Origin: Oscillospiraceae bacterium
GTDB taxonomy: Bacteria; Bacillota; Clostridia; Christensenellales; QALW01
Length of the DNA stretch: 64,000 nucleotides
Assembly: GCA_022009755.1 (NCBI GenBank)
Contig: CP091722.1
Coordinates: forward strand, 1,000,001-1,064,000
Direction of reading: 5' to 3'
Made by a program: the position numbers and the translations under genes. Below the pieces are notes generated by a model. That model searched no databases. It was not told the DNA's origin and saw nothing but the letters and a program-made list of their open reading frames with translations. Shown piece by piece: positions 9,726 to 18,316 of the stretch (the stretch's first letter is position 1; the number at the start of each line of letters is the position of its first letter).

Positions 9726-9837
9726 ATCAAGGCTTTTTTCGTGGGTGTCAAAGGGTACGCGATACATTTATCCTTTTCCCCCGTAAACGGCGTTCTAAAT
9801 GCGTACAAACGCCCCAAATCCACCCAAAGGAGGAACC

Positions 9838-10582
9838 ATGTCAGACAACCGAAAATACTATTACCTCAAGCTGAAAGAGAATTACTTTGACGAGGACGCT
9901 ATCGTACTGCTGGAAAGTATGCAGGACGGCATCCTCTATTCCAACATTCTCTTGAAACTGTACCTGAAATCGCTGAAACGGCGGGAAGTTGCAGCTTGAT
10001 GAAAATATCCCCTACACCGCGCAGATGATTGCCACCATTACCCGCCAGCAAGTCGGCACCGTAGAACGAGCCTTGCAGATTTTTATGAAGCTGGGGCTTG
10101 TGGAGCCGTTACAGAACGGCGCGCTGTATATGAGCAACATTGAACTGCTTATCGGCCAATCCTCTACCGAGGGGGAGCGAAAACGGCGGGCAAGGCTGGC
10201 TTTGCAGGAGCAAAAAGCCTTGCCAAAGGCCGGGGCGGACAAATGTCCACCATATCAAGCGGACATTTGTCCACCAGAGATAGAGATAGAGAAAGAGATA
10301 GAGATAGAAAAAGAGAGAGAGCGAGAGTTAGATACGGGACAACCCACCCGCGCCGCCTATGGCCGGTATGAAAATGTCTTTCTTTCGCAATCAGAACTGG
10401 ACGGGCTGAAAGCAGACCTGCCCGACAAATGGAACTACTACATTGACCGGCTATCCTGCCATATCGCGTCCAGCGGCAAACGATACAAGAGCCATGCCGC
10501 CACAATCTACAAATGGGCGCAGGAGGACGCAGCCAAGAAAGCCCCGAAAGGGCATACCAGACTACTCATGCAAGGAGGGTGA
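9838..10582 (+). CDS. Replication initiator-like protein (phage replisome organizer N-terminal domain), frameshifted
   Basis: MSDNRKYYYLKLKENYFDEDAI is the usual start of the replisome-organizer N-terminal winged-helix family; the C-terminal part (YGRYENVFLS... DKWNYYIDRLSCHIASSG) is a DnaD-like helical segment. The frame shifts near 9988 (cggcggg for an expected longer G run). Between the two domains lies a low-complexity Glu/Ile/Lys/Arg stretch (about 10273-10326, gagata repeats) common as a linker here. Together with the DnaC-like gene it would load helicase for autonomous or rolling replication of the excised circle (inference). Confidence 0.8.
10237..10272. repeat. Paired near-palindromic 12-mers within rep
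   Basis: GGACAAATGTCC (10237-10248) and its reverse complement GGACATTTGTCC (10261-10272) are 12 bp apart, and each is itself close to a palindrome. Because they lie inside a replication-initiator gene they could be Rep-binding or origin sites (inference). Confidence 0.5.
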
Positions 10583-10588
10583 GAGTTT

Positions 10589-11430
10589 ATGAAGAACGAA
10601 ATCAACGCTGTTTTGGAGAATATGACGGCCACCACCCCGGAGCCGGAGGACTACACCGGCGAGGACGGTTTACTGTACTGCGGCAAGTGCCGCAAGCCGA
10701 AAGAAGCCTATTTGCGCCGGATAAGGCCGCTATCTTCGGACGCGACCGCCACCCGGCAGAGTGCGACTGTCAGAGAGCCGCCCGCGAGGAACGGGAGGCC
10801 GCCGAGGAACGCCGCAGGCACCTTGATACCGTGGAAGAACTGAAACGCCGGGGCTTCACCGACCCCACCATGCGGGACTGGACTTTTGAGAACGACAACG
10901 GCAGGAACCCGCAGGGCGGGATTGCCCGCCGGTATGTGGAGCATTGGGAGGATATGCGAACCGACAATATCGGCTGCCTGTTCTGGGGCGGCGTTGGAAC
11001 CGGGAAAAGCTACCTTGCGGGCTGTATCGCAAACGCCCTCATGGAGAAAGAAATCCCCGTCCATATGACGAACTTTGCCCTTATCCTCAACGACCTTGCC
11101 GCCAGCTTTGAGAACCGCAACGAGTACATTTCCCGCCTTTGCCGCTATCCGCTGCTTATCCTTGACGACTTCGGCATGGAGCGCGGCACCGAGTACGGGC
11201 TGGAACAGGTTTTCAATGTGATTGACAGCCGTTACCGCAGCGGCAAGCCGCTGATCGTCACGACCAACCTCACGCTGGACGACCTGCGGAACCCGGAGGA
11301 CACCGCCCATTCCCGGATTTATGACCGCCTGCTTTCCATGTGCGTCCCGGTACGCTTTACCGGCGACAACTTCCGGCAGGAAACCGCCAAGCGGAAAATG
11401 GAGAGCATGAAGAAACTGATTACCGACTGA
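10589..11430 (+). CDS. DnaC/IstB-like AAA+ ATPase (helicase loader), frameshifted
   Basis: The N-terminus MKNEINAVLENMTATTPEPEDY with an LYCGKCRKPKEAY Cys motif continues after a one-T deletion near 10712 into the ATPase: GGVGTGKSYLAG (Walker A), LLILDDFGME (Walker B), VTTNLTLDD (sensor) and RIYDRLLSMC (Arg finger region). The Cys pair CGKC and downstream CDCQ resemble the zinc-binding N-terminus of DnaC-like primosomal loaders on mobile elements. The start follows CAAGGAGG. It lies 6 bp after rep, likely co-transcribed. Confidence 0.87.
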
Positions 11431-11444
11431 AAGGAGTATTGCCT

Positions 11445-11633
11445 ATGGCAGATAACAAGCAGCACGACACCCGCACCGCCCGCCGCCCCGACTGCGTGAC
11501 GGAAATCCGCATGGGCAATTCCGTCCTTGTCGTGTCCGGCTATTTCAAGAAAGACACTACCACCACCGCCGCCGACAAAATGGCGCGGGTACTGGAAGCG
11601 GAAGCCGCTGCTACACAAAAACCAGCGATTTGA
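11445..11633 (+). CDS. tnpW: Transposon-encoded TnpW-like protein
   Basis: This 62-residue protein (MADNKQHDTRTARRPDCVTEIRMG...) follows AAAGGAG by 8 nt and lies 14 bp after the ATPase gene. The core IRMGNSVLVVSGYFKKD and the ending DKMARVLEAE are typical of TnpW proteins of Tn4451-like elements. Function is unknown. Confidence 0.8.
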   Translation: MADNKQHDTRTARRPDCVTEIRMGNSVLVVSGYFKKDTTTTAADKMARVLEAEAAATQKPAI

Positions 11634-11676
11634 TAAGCTGTAAAGAAGCAGATTTGACACTTTTGCCGCTATACAA

Positions 11677-11723
11677 CCAGCCCTGTTCCGTGGTACAATG
11701 AAACCACGGAATAGTGGGGCTGG
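11677..11723. promoter_or_regulatory. Large palindrome upstream of the serine recombinase
   Basis: Nested inverted repeats, ttccgtggt / accacggaa inside ccagccc / gggctgg, form a 47-bp near-palindrome ending 22 bp before the recombinase start. TTGACA lies just upstream (11655). It may be an autoregulatory operator or an mRNA hairpin controlling recombinase expression. Confidence 0.55.
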
Positions 11724-11744
11724 CTGTCGGAAACGGAGGATTTT

Positions 11745-13367
11745 ATGTTAAGACAAGCCACCCAAAACCTCATTACCGCCCTTTATCCGAGATTGTCCCA
11801 TGAGGACGAGTTGCAAGGCGAGAGCAATTCCATATCGAACCAGAAAAGGATTTTGGAAACCTACGCCAAGCAGAACGGCTTTACCAATCTGCGCTGGTAC
11901 ACCGACGACGGCTATTCCGGCGCGAACTTTCAAAGACCCGGTTTTCAAGCCATGCTTGCAGACATTGAAGCTGGGAAAGTGGGTACGGTCATCGTCAAGG
12001 ACATGAGCCGGTTAGGGCGAAACTACTTGCAGGTAGGGTTTTACACGGAAATGCTGTTCCCTCAAAAGGGAGTGCGGTTTATCGCTGTCAACGACAATGT
12101 GGACAGCGCAAACGGCGGCATGGACAACGATTTTACCCCTCTGCGAAATCTGTTCAACGAATGGCTGGTGAGAGATACGAGCAAGAAAATCAAAGCAGTA
12201 AAACGAGCAAAAGGCATGAGTGGAAAGCCTGTTACCAGCAAGCCGGTATATGGCTATCTCATGGACGAGGACGAGAACTATATCATTGACGAGGAAACCG
12301 CGCCGGTAGTCCGGCAGATATACCAGCTTTGCCTTGCCGGGAACGGCCCGACCAAGATTGCCCGTATGCTTACGGAGCAGCAAATCCCCACGCCGGGGAC
12401 GCTGGAATACCGCAGGACGGGCAGCACCCGCCGCTACCACCCCGGCTATGAGTGCAAATGGGCGACAAATACCGTTGTCCACCTGTTGGAAAACCGGGAG
12501 TACACCGGCTGTCTGGTAAACTTCAAGACGGAGAAGCCCTCTTACAAGACCAAGCACAGCGTAGAGAACCCCATCGAGAAGCAGGCCATTTTTGAGAACC
12601 ACCATGAGCCTATCATAGACCGGGAAACATGGGAGCGCGTGCAGGAGTTACGCAAGCAGCGCAAACGCCCGAACCGCTATGATGAAGTGGGGCTGTTCTC
12701 CGGTATGCTGTTCTGCGCCGACTGCGGCCATGTGATGTACCAGCAGCGGTATCAGAACAAGACCCGTAAGCAGGACTGTTACATCTGCGGCAGCTACAAG
12801 AAGCGCACCCGTGACTGTACGGCGCACTTTATCCGCACCGACCTGTTGACCGCCGGTGTCCTCTCCAATCTCCGGCAAGTGACGGAATATGCCGCCAAGC
12901 ATGAGAGCCGCTTTTGTGAAGCTGCTTATCCAGCAGAACGAGATCGGCGGCAAGAGAAAAGACCGCCGCAGCCACCAAGCAGCTTGAACAGGCGCAGGAG
13001 CGCATTTCCGAAGTGAGCCGCATTATCAAGCGGCTGTATGAGGACAATGTGAACGGCAAAATCAGCGACGAGCGTTTCATGGAACTGTCGGCAGACTATG
13101 AGCAGGAACAGCGGGAACTGAAAGACCGCGCCGCCGCTTTGCAGGAGGAACTTTCCAAGTCGCAGGCCGCCACCGTCAATGCGGAAAAAGTTTATGGGTA
13201 TCGTCCGAAAGCACCTTGCCTTTGAGGAATTGACCCCCACCCTCTTGCGGGAGATGATTGAGAAAATCGTCGTGCATGAGTGCAGCTATGACGAGAACGG
13301 CATCCGCAGGCAGGACATTGAGATTTATTACAGCTTTGTCGGCAAGATTGACTTGCCCGAAGCCTAA
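11745..13367 (+). CDS. Large serine recombinase (TnpX/TndX-like), frameshifted in the C-terminus
   Basis: This protein of about 540 residues should excise and integrate the element. The resolvase N-terminal domain shows LYPRLSHEDE (catalytic Ser in RLS), SNSISNQKR, and VIVKDMSRLGRNYLQVG; the recombinase domain and the zinc ribbon (CADCGHVMYQQ ... CYICGSYKKRTRDC) follow, then a coiled coil and a DUF4368-like end (KIVVHECSYDENG). Extra single bases at about 12915 (cttttg) and 13190 (gaaaaag) split the C-terminus into three frames (ending 13016, 13225 and 13367). It starts after GAAACGGAGG. Position at the right end of the element is as in Tn4451-like elements. Confidence 0.9.
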
Positions 13368-13445
13368 CGCCCGACCTATCCGACACAATGGCCAAGTGCC
13401 GGATAGGAACGGCAAAATTTTTTGCACTTCTATTACTTCTTTATC

Positions 13446-13673
13446 ACACATAAGCAAAGGCAGGCGGTTTCCCGCATTATACAGCCCGTCCAGATGCTTT
13501 GCGCAAAACCCCGAACGGTTCACCTTTATCCGTATCTCCGGCGTCATTGCGGCGCTGCCCAGATAGTATTCGATATATTCCTTTTCAAGGCGCTTTTCCA
13601 GCCTGCAAAAAGGGCAGCCGCCCTTTTGCTCAAAAACCTCGTAAACAGATATGGTTTCTATTTTATATCCCAT
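13446..13673 (-). pseudogene. DUF6062 protein, N-terminal part (interrupted by the transposon)
   Basis: Residues 1-76 of the interrupted gene: MGYKIETISVYEVFEQ, then CPFCRLEKRLEKEYIEYY and SGFCAKHLDGLYNAGNRLP, the hallmark start of DUF6062 proteins. The open frame continues to 13176 but everything past codon 76 is transposon sequence. The GAT codon at 13445 holds the right-hand GA. See 2223-2759 for the remainder. Confidence 0.88.
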
Positions 13674-13951
13674 GTCCGCCTCCGCCGTACATATTTTAAT
13701 GCAGATGTATACTTTGCAGTATTATAACACATAAATTCCCGCTTTGCATCATACAATTTACAGGGCGCGCCGTATCCCGGCTCTCCCGCCCCTACCGCAA
13801 AAGACGCAGCCGCAGCGGCAAATGCATTCGGAACAAAAGCATGTTTGAATGCACATATAGACACATATGTGACCATCGCTGCTTTTTCGCTGCTTTGCCG
13901 CTTATTGCAGATGCGCTCTTTAACATACTTAATTTTCAGGGAGGTTCACTC

Positions 13952-14761
13952 ATGGGAAAACATTTTGCGCTTCCGCCCGCAAAAAGCCGCACGGGGCGGC
14001 GCGTCCTTGTGCTTGTGCTTATTGCCGCTCTTACCGTCGCTCTGCTTGTTCTCAGCGGTATTGGCAGAGCCATAGCCATGAACATACTCATTCCTCTTTT
14101 CGGCCCCGGTGACGCTAATGAGGACGACGCGCAGCACAAAATAGCCTGTCCCCGTCTTGATATATATCTGCTTCAGCTTGCCGTTGATACTGATGCCAAA
14201 AAGGCCGCTGCCGCCGCCCAAGCCATAGCCGGGCGCGGCGGTGCGGGCTATGTGCTGCGCGACAAGGAGGAATACCGCGTTTTGGCCTCCGGCTACCTTA
14301 CCCGCGACGAGGCGCAAAGCGTAGCGGACAAGCAGGAGGAGTTCTCCCCCGCGCTTATAATGCTTTCAAGCGGAAGCCTTAGCTTTTCCGCCCGCTGCAC
14401 TGCCAAACAGGCGGAAACACTAAGCCAAGCCTGCCGCTATTATCCTTCTCTTGCACGGGAGCTGCTGGAGGAAGCCCAAAGCCTTGACCGCCGCGAGCTC
14501 ACCGCCGCCGGAATACGGGTAAAATACACCTACCGCGCCGTAAAAACGCAGGAGATGATATCCGGGCTTGAAGCGCTTCCCGCATCGAAGGACAACGCCC
14601 TGATATCGGAGCTGCTTACGCTGTATCGCAATCTTTATATATATCTTAACGAAATTTCCGAAAAAAATGATAAATTGGGGCTGGATTTTTGCTCCGAGAT
14701 AAAGTATAATTATATTGAAATGGCAGTGGCCTACCGGGATATGATATGCCGCTTATCCTGA
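13952..14761 (+). CDS. SPOR-domain-like membrane protein
   Basis: 269 residues. The ATG at 13952 is preceded by CAGGGAGG, better than the upstream in-frame codon. A short basic cytoplasmic tail and one TM helix (about 18-45) precede an extracytoplasmic region. IYLLQLAVDTDAKKAAAAA ... GYVLRDKEEYRVLASGYLT at about 70-130 matches the beta-alpha-beta pattern of SPOR domains, which bind denuded peptidoglycan. The C-terminal part is helical. It may act in sporulation or cell division like SpoIIB (inference). It opens the cluster that continues into the DRTGG gene. Confidence 0.65.
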   Translation: MGKHFALPPAKSRTGRRVLVLVLIAALTVALLVLSGIGRAIAMNILIPLFGPGDANEDDAQHKIACPRLDIYLLQLAVDTDAKKAAAAAQAIAGRGGAGYVLRDKEEYRVLASGYLTRDEAQSVADKQEEFSPALIMLSSGSLSFSARCTAKQAETLSQACRYYPSLARELLEEAQSLDRRELTAAGIRVKYTYRAVKTQEMISGLEALPASKDNALISELLTLYRNLYIYLNEISEKNDKLGLDFCSEIKYNYIEMAVAYRDMICRLS

Positions 14762-14805
14762 AAAGCGGTTTATTCCGGCAAAAAAACAAAAACGGAGGGA
14801 TCACC

Positions 14806-15156
14806 GTGACAGTAAAGGAAATAATGTCAGCCCTGCAGGCCGACCTGCTGTGCGGCGAAAACAAACTTTCTCAGGAGTGTCTTGCGGGGTGCGGCTGCGA
14901 TCTTATGAGCGATGTGCTTGCCTTCCCCAAGGAGCATATGTGCCTGCTTACCGGGCTTACCAACGCCCATGTTGTGCGCACCTGCGAAATGCTGGATGTT
15001 GTATGCATTGTTTTTGTGCGCGGCAAGCAGCCGCCTGCCGATGCCCTTGAGCTTGCAAGGGAGCTGGACATAGCGGTGATGAGCACCACTCTTACTCTCT
15101 ATGAGGCCTGCGGCAAGCTTTATGCTTTAGGGCTTCCGGGCAAAAACACATTATAA
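14806..15156 (+). CDS. DRTGG-domain protein (first copy)
   Basis: 116 residues from GTG at 14806 after ACGGAGGG. The domain VKEIMSALQADLLCGE ... VVRTCEMLDVVCIVFVRGK ... IAVMSTTLTLYEACGKLY fits DRTGG proteins, which resemble a CBS-linked regulatory fold. A second copy lies at 17129-17458, with the ATPase and hydrogenase-like genes between them. Small stand-alone DRTGG proteins recur beside [FeFe]-hydrogenase and kinase genes in Clostridia, so ligand sensing in the same circuit is likely (inference). Confidence 0.8.
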   Translation: MTVKEIMSALQADLLCGENKLSQECLAGCGCDLMSDVLAFPKEHMCLLTGLTNAHVVRTCEMLDVVCIVFVRGKQPPADALELARELDIAVMSTTLTLYEACGKLYALGLPGKNTL

Positions 15157-15214
15157 CCCGCAGTATTTTTACAAACAGCTATTGAAATCCGCAACAGGAT
15201 TAATGGAGGCAGCC

Positions 15215-15637
15215 GTGAGCCGAATGCTTTACAGCGAAACCTACCCTGTACAAAAGGGAGATTTTGTACGCGCAGGCGAAGCCAGCGCACGGATCAAACG
15301 TGCATTGCGTCAGCTCGGAGTGGATTCCGACAAGCTGCGCCGCGCTTCCGTCGCCGCCTACGAAAGCGAAATCAACCTTATAATTCACTCTTTGGGCGGC
15401 ACTCTGTCGCTGGAAGTGACCCCTGAAGAAATAATTATAATTTCAAAGGACTGCGGCCCCGGCATAAAGGATATTTCCCTTGCCATGAAGGAGGGCTGGT
15501 CCACCGCCGGGGATTCCATACGCGAAATGGGCTTCGGCGCCGGAATGGGGCTGCCCAACATGAAGCGCCATTCGGACTTTTTTGACATTTCCTCAAGCGA
15601 AGACGGCACGCTCATAACCATGCGTATACGGCTGTGA
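15215..15637 (+). CDS. Anti-sigma-factor-type histidine-kinase-like ATPase (RsbW/SpoIIAB family)
   Basis: 140 residues from GTG 15215 (TGGAGG 6 nt upstream), rather than the upstream ATG at 15182. The Bergerat fold is seen in AAYESEINLIIHS (N box with the Mg-binding residue), SKDCGPGIKDISLAMKEG (G1 box) and FGAGMGLPNMKRHSDFF (G2 box). Such proteins act as anti-sigma kinases or partner switches. There is no adjacent sigma factor or anti-anti-sigma gene in view; the neighbours are a DRTGG protein and a hydrogenase-like protein. Confidence 0.85.
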   Translation: MSRMLYSETYPVQKGDFVRAGEASARIKRALRQLGVDSDKLRRASVAAYESEINLIIHSLGGTLSLEVTPEEIIIISKDCGPGIKDISLAMKEGWSTAGDSIREMGFGAGMGLPNMKRHSDFFDISSSEDGTLITMRIRL

Positions 15638-15788
15638 TGCCGCGCAGGATTTGTTGCGCAACGGCCGCAAAACATCTTGTGCAAACTCTGAAACGGCACT
15701 TTGCACCGATTTTTTGTGCGCAGGCTCAGCTTATCTATCGCCGTGAAAAGACAGTCACGAAAGGAAACCGCCGTGAAAGGAGACCGCC

Positions 15789-17063
15789 GTGAGTCAGTAT
15801 TATCATTCCGTTACTCTGGACAAGGAAAAATGCACCGGCTGCACAAGCTGTCTTAAGCGCTGCCCCACCGAGGCCATACGCGTGCGGGACGGCAAGGCGC
15901 GCATTATCCGGGAAAGATGCATCGACTGCGGCGAATGCATACGCGTCTGCCCGCATCACGCAAAAATTGCGCTTACGGATTCACTGTCCGATATAAACCG
16001 CTTCCGTTTTTCCGTTGCTCTTCCCGCCCCCACGCTTTACGGCCAATTCAAGGGGCTTTCCGATATCACCTTTGTGCTTAAGGCACTGCTTGATATAGGC
16101 TTTGACGGCGTATACGAAACCAGCGTCGGGGCCGATGTGCTCTCCGCCCATATCCGTTCTCTGCTTAAAAAACCGCTGCGCAAGCCGTACATTTCCTCTG
16201 CCTGTCCGGCGATAGTACGGCTTATTCAGGTGCGTTTTCCCGCTCTGCGGGAAAACCTTATACCCTTGCGCCCGCCTGTTGAAATTGCCGCTCTGCTTGC
16301 CCGAAAGCATTTCAGCCTGAAATGGCAGTGTGCGCCCGAGGATATAGGCATATTCTTTATTTCCCCATGCCCCGCAAAAATGACCGCACGGATATCGCCG
16401 CTTGGCAATTCAGCTTCCGGCATTGACGGCGTATTGTCCGTGCTTGAGCTTTACGGCCCGCTGGAAAGGGCTCTGAGCCACCCGGGAAGCTCACAGCTTC
16501 CGCAGCGTGCCGGGCTTGCCGGCGGCATGGGCTGGGCCGTAAGCGGCGGCGAGGCGGCGCAATGCGGAACGGAAAATTATCTTGCCGTGGACGGCATACA
16601 CAATGTTATCCGCGCTCTTGAACAGATAGAAGACGGCCGCCTCGGCGAAATCGATTTTTTCGAAGGATTGGCTTGTGCCGGCGGCTGTGTGGGCGGCCCT
16701 CTTACATACGAATACGGCTATGTTGCCCGGATGCGCCTTCAGCGGCTTTATCAGCAGCTTTCAAAGCAGGACCGTGATCAGTATCGCTCCGGGGTATCGT
16801 CCGAGAGCATCAATATTGCCTTTGACCGCGATATCCCGCCAAACCCGGTATTGAAGCTGCACCCCGACCTTTCCGCTGCCCTTGAGATGCTGGCGCGCAT
16901 TGACAAAATAGAGGCCGATTTACCCGGCCTTGACTGCGGCTCCTGCGGAAGCCCCACCTGCCGCTGTCAGGCGGAGGATATCGTGCGCGGCTATTCCAGT
17001 GAAATCGACTGCATCTATAAGCTGAAGGAACGCTACCGCGACCTTGCAAAAACAGATCCCTGA
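15789..17063 (+). CDS. [FeFe]-hydrogenase-like protein with two ferredoxin clusters and C-terminal Fe-S domain
   Basis: 424 residues. Ferredoxin motifs lie at C15/C18/C21/C25 and C44/C47/C50/C54; the hydrogenase large-subunit core follows, then a 4Fe-4S Fes-type domain (GLDCGSCGSPTC, C383/C386/C391). H-cluster signatures are all present in altered form: SSACPA (C139) for TSCCPGW, SPCPAK (C194) for MPCxxK, and CAGGCVGG (C296, C300). The H-cluster ligand cysteines are kept, but the Cys that passes protons in catalytic enzymes is Ala138, as described for sensory or atypical hydrogenases. A sensing role, with the ATPase and DRTGG neighbours, fits better than bulk H2 production (inference). The start GTG follows AAAGGAG. 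Confidence 0.85.
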   Translation: MSQYYHSVTLDKEKCTGCTSCLKRCPTEAIRVRDGKARIIRERCIDCGECIRVCPHHAKIALTDSLSDINRFRFSVALPAPTLYGQFKGLSDITFVLKALLDIGFDGVYETSVGADVLSAHIRSLLKKPLRKPYISSACPAIVRLIQVRFPALRENLIPLRPPVEIAALLARKHFSLKWQCAPEDIGIFFISPCPAKMTARISPLGNSASGIDGVLSVLELYGPLERALSHPGSSQLPQRAGLAGGMGWAVSGGEAAQCGTENYLAVDGIHNVIRALEQIEDGRLGEIDFFEGLACAGGCVGGPLTYEYGYVARMRLQRLYQQLSKQDRDQYRSGVSSESINIAFDRDIPPNPVLKLHPDLSAALEMLARIDKIEADLPGLDCGSCGSPTCRCQAEDIVRGYSSEIDCIYKLKERYRDLAKTDP

Positions 17064-17128
17064 GCCTGCGCATAAGCCCGTATATCCGCGAAAGCCCGAA
17101 TAACACAAAATTAAAAGGAGAAAACAAA

Positions 17129-17458
17129 ATGACTGTTACTCAGCTTGCAAAAATTATCGACGGCACCCTTTTGTGTGCCGACGGCTCCCGAACGGCTTCG
17201 TGCTGCATGTGCTGCGATCTGCTGTCTCTTGCCATGGCGGGGGGCAAGGCCGATATGGCATGGGTTACCGTGCAGAAGCATATGAATGTTATAGCCGTTG
17301 CCGCACTTCACGAGATGTCCTGCATTATACTGCCCCTTGACATAACCATGGAGCAGGAGCAGCTTGATAAGGCCGCCCAAGAGGGCATTGCCGTTATATG
17401 CTCCCCGCTTTCGGCATACGAAATATGCGGCAGACTGTATGCCGCCGGCCTCAGATAG
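17129..17458 (+). CDS. DRTGG-domain protein (second copy)
   Basis: 109 residues (MTVTQLAKIIDGTLLCADGS...) preceded by AAAAGGAG. It shares the fold pattern and the ending SAYEICGRLYAAGL with the first DRTGG protein (LYEACGKLYALGL), so the two are paralogues. The neighbouring PHP gene starts 19 bp downstream, suggesting one operon. Confidence 0.8.
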   Translation: MTVTQLAKIIDGTLLCADGSRTASCCMCCDLLSLAMAGGKADMAWVTVQKHMNVIAVAALHEMSCIILPLDITMEQEQLDKAAQEGIAVICSPLSAYEICGRLYAAGLR

Positions 17459-17476
17459 CGGCATCGGAGGCGGTAT

Positions 17477-18181
17477 ATGCTGCTTTATGCCGATTTACAC
17501 ATTCACAGCTGTCTTTCCCCTTGTGCAGATGAGCTTATGACGCCCAATAACATTGTAAACATGGCTCTTATCAAGGGGCTTGACATAATAGCCGTAACCG
17601 ACCACAACACCTGCGCGCAGCTTCCCGCCGTCGCAGGCGCGGCCAAACGCGCAGGGGTGACCCTTGTGCCGGGAATGGAGCTGGAAACTCAGGAAGAGGT
17701 GCATACCTTGGCCTATTTTCCCTCCGTGGAGGCGGCGTGCGCCTTTTCCCGCGAGATATATCGGCTGCTGCCCGATATAAAATGCAATACGCATTTTTTC
17801 GGAGAACAGACCCTGCTTGATGAAAACGACGAGCCCGTCGGCTGCGAGGAAAAGCTGCTGCTTTCCCCCGTTCCCATATCCCTTGAGCGCGGCTTTGCAA
17901 TGCTGCGCGATTTCGGCGGCGTCGGGGTGCCCGCCCATATAGACCGCCCCGGTCACGGCATGATCCCGATGCTGGGCTTTATCGATCCGCATTTGGGCGT
18001 GCGCTGCGTTGAAATTTCACCGCGCGGTATTGCCTGCGGCTTTTCGGAATTTGACCCCGCCCTGCGCCTGCTTTCCTCCTCCGATGCTCACCGTCTTGAA
18101 GATATTCTTGAACGCGTACAGGCGCTGGAGCTTAAACAAAACAGCGCAGAGGCCGTTATTGCCTATGCCCGCGGAAACTGA
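17477..18181 (+). CDS. PHP-domain metal-dependent phosphoesterase
   Basis: 234 residues. The N-terminal motif ADLHIHSCLSPCADE (D6, H8, H10), AVTDHNT and PGMELETQEEVH are the metal-binding motifs of the PHP superfamily; VPAHIDRPG and SSSDAHRLEDI complete the site. Stand-alone PHP enzymes hydrolyse phosphate esters such as 3',5'-bisphosphates; the substrate cannot be read here. The CLSPC insertion after HIHS is characteristic of the version that sits next to DRTGG/hydrogenase genes. Last gene of the cluster; terminator follows. Confidence 0.85.
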   Translation: MLLYADLHIHSCLSPCADELMTPNNIVNMALIKGLDIIAVTDHNTCAQLPAVAGAAKRAGVTLVPGMELETQEEVHTLAYFPSVEAACAFSREIYRLLPDIKCNTHFFGEQTLLDENDEPVGCEEKLLLSPVPISLERGFAMLRDFGGVGVPAHIDRPGHGMIPMLGFIDPHLGVRCVEISPRGIACGFSEFDPALRLLSSSDAHRLEDILERVQALELKQNSAEAVIAYARGN

Positions 18182-18230
18182 AAACGCAAGGTCCTCGCGC
18201 TCATAGCGGCGCTGACCCTGCGTTTTATTT
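18181..18230 (+). terminator. Terminator between PHP and DegV genes
   Basis: Arms aaaacgcaaggtc and gaccctgcgtttt (one mismatch) enclose a GC-rich loop and are followed by ATTTATATT; on the other strand the arm ends in TTTT. It serves the PHP operon and may also serve the convergent degV. Confidence 0.75.
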
Positions 18231-18316
18231 ATATTCTCTGTTTCTGTTAAGCCCGTTTGCTTATCTTTATATTTTGTCTCTGCCAAGCGCAGCTTTTACC
18301 CCTGTGCGCAAACGCC

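Larger units (their letters stand above)
2760..13443. mobile_element. Mobilizable transposon of TnpX/TndX serine-recombinase type carrying tetracycline resistance
   Basis: The element interrupts a DUF6062 gene. TC (GA on the minus strand) is found at both junctions, 2758-2759 and 13444-13445, matching the GA core known for TnpX/TndX-type large serine recombinases; the encoded recombinase is of that family. Fusing the flanks at the GA restores one DUF6062 frame. Cargo and backbone in order: tetracycline ribosomal-protection gene, tet(40)-type efflux gene, oriT-like region, mobC, relaxase, Cys-rich VLP protein, replisome-organizer-like Rep, DnaC-like ATPase, TnpW and serine recombinase. There is no type IV secretion set, so the element would need a helper for transfer. 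Confidence 0.88.

Noticed and set aside
10273..10326. gagata-type repeats as a microsatellite outside a gene
   Set aside because: They encode an Ile/Glu/Lys/Arg linker in frame with rep, a common feature of DnaD-like initiators.
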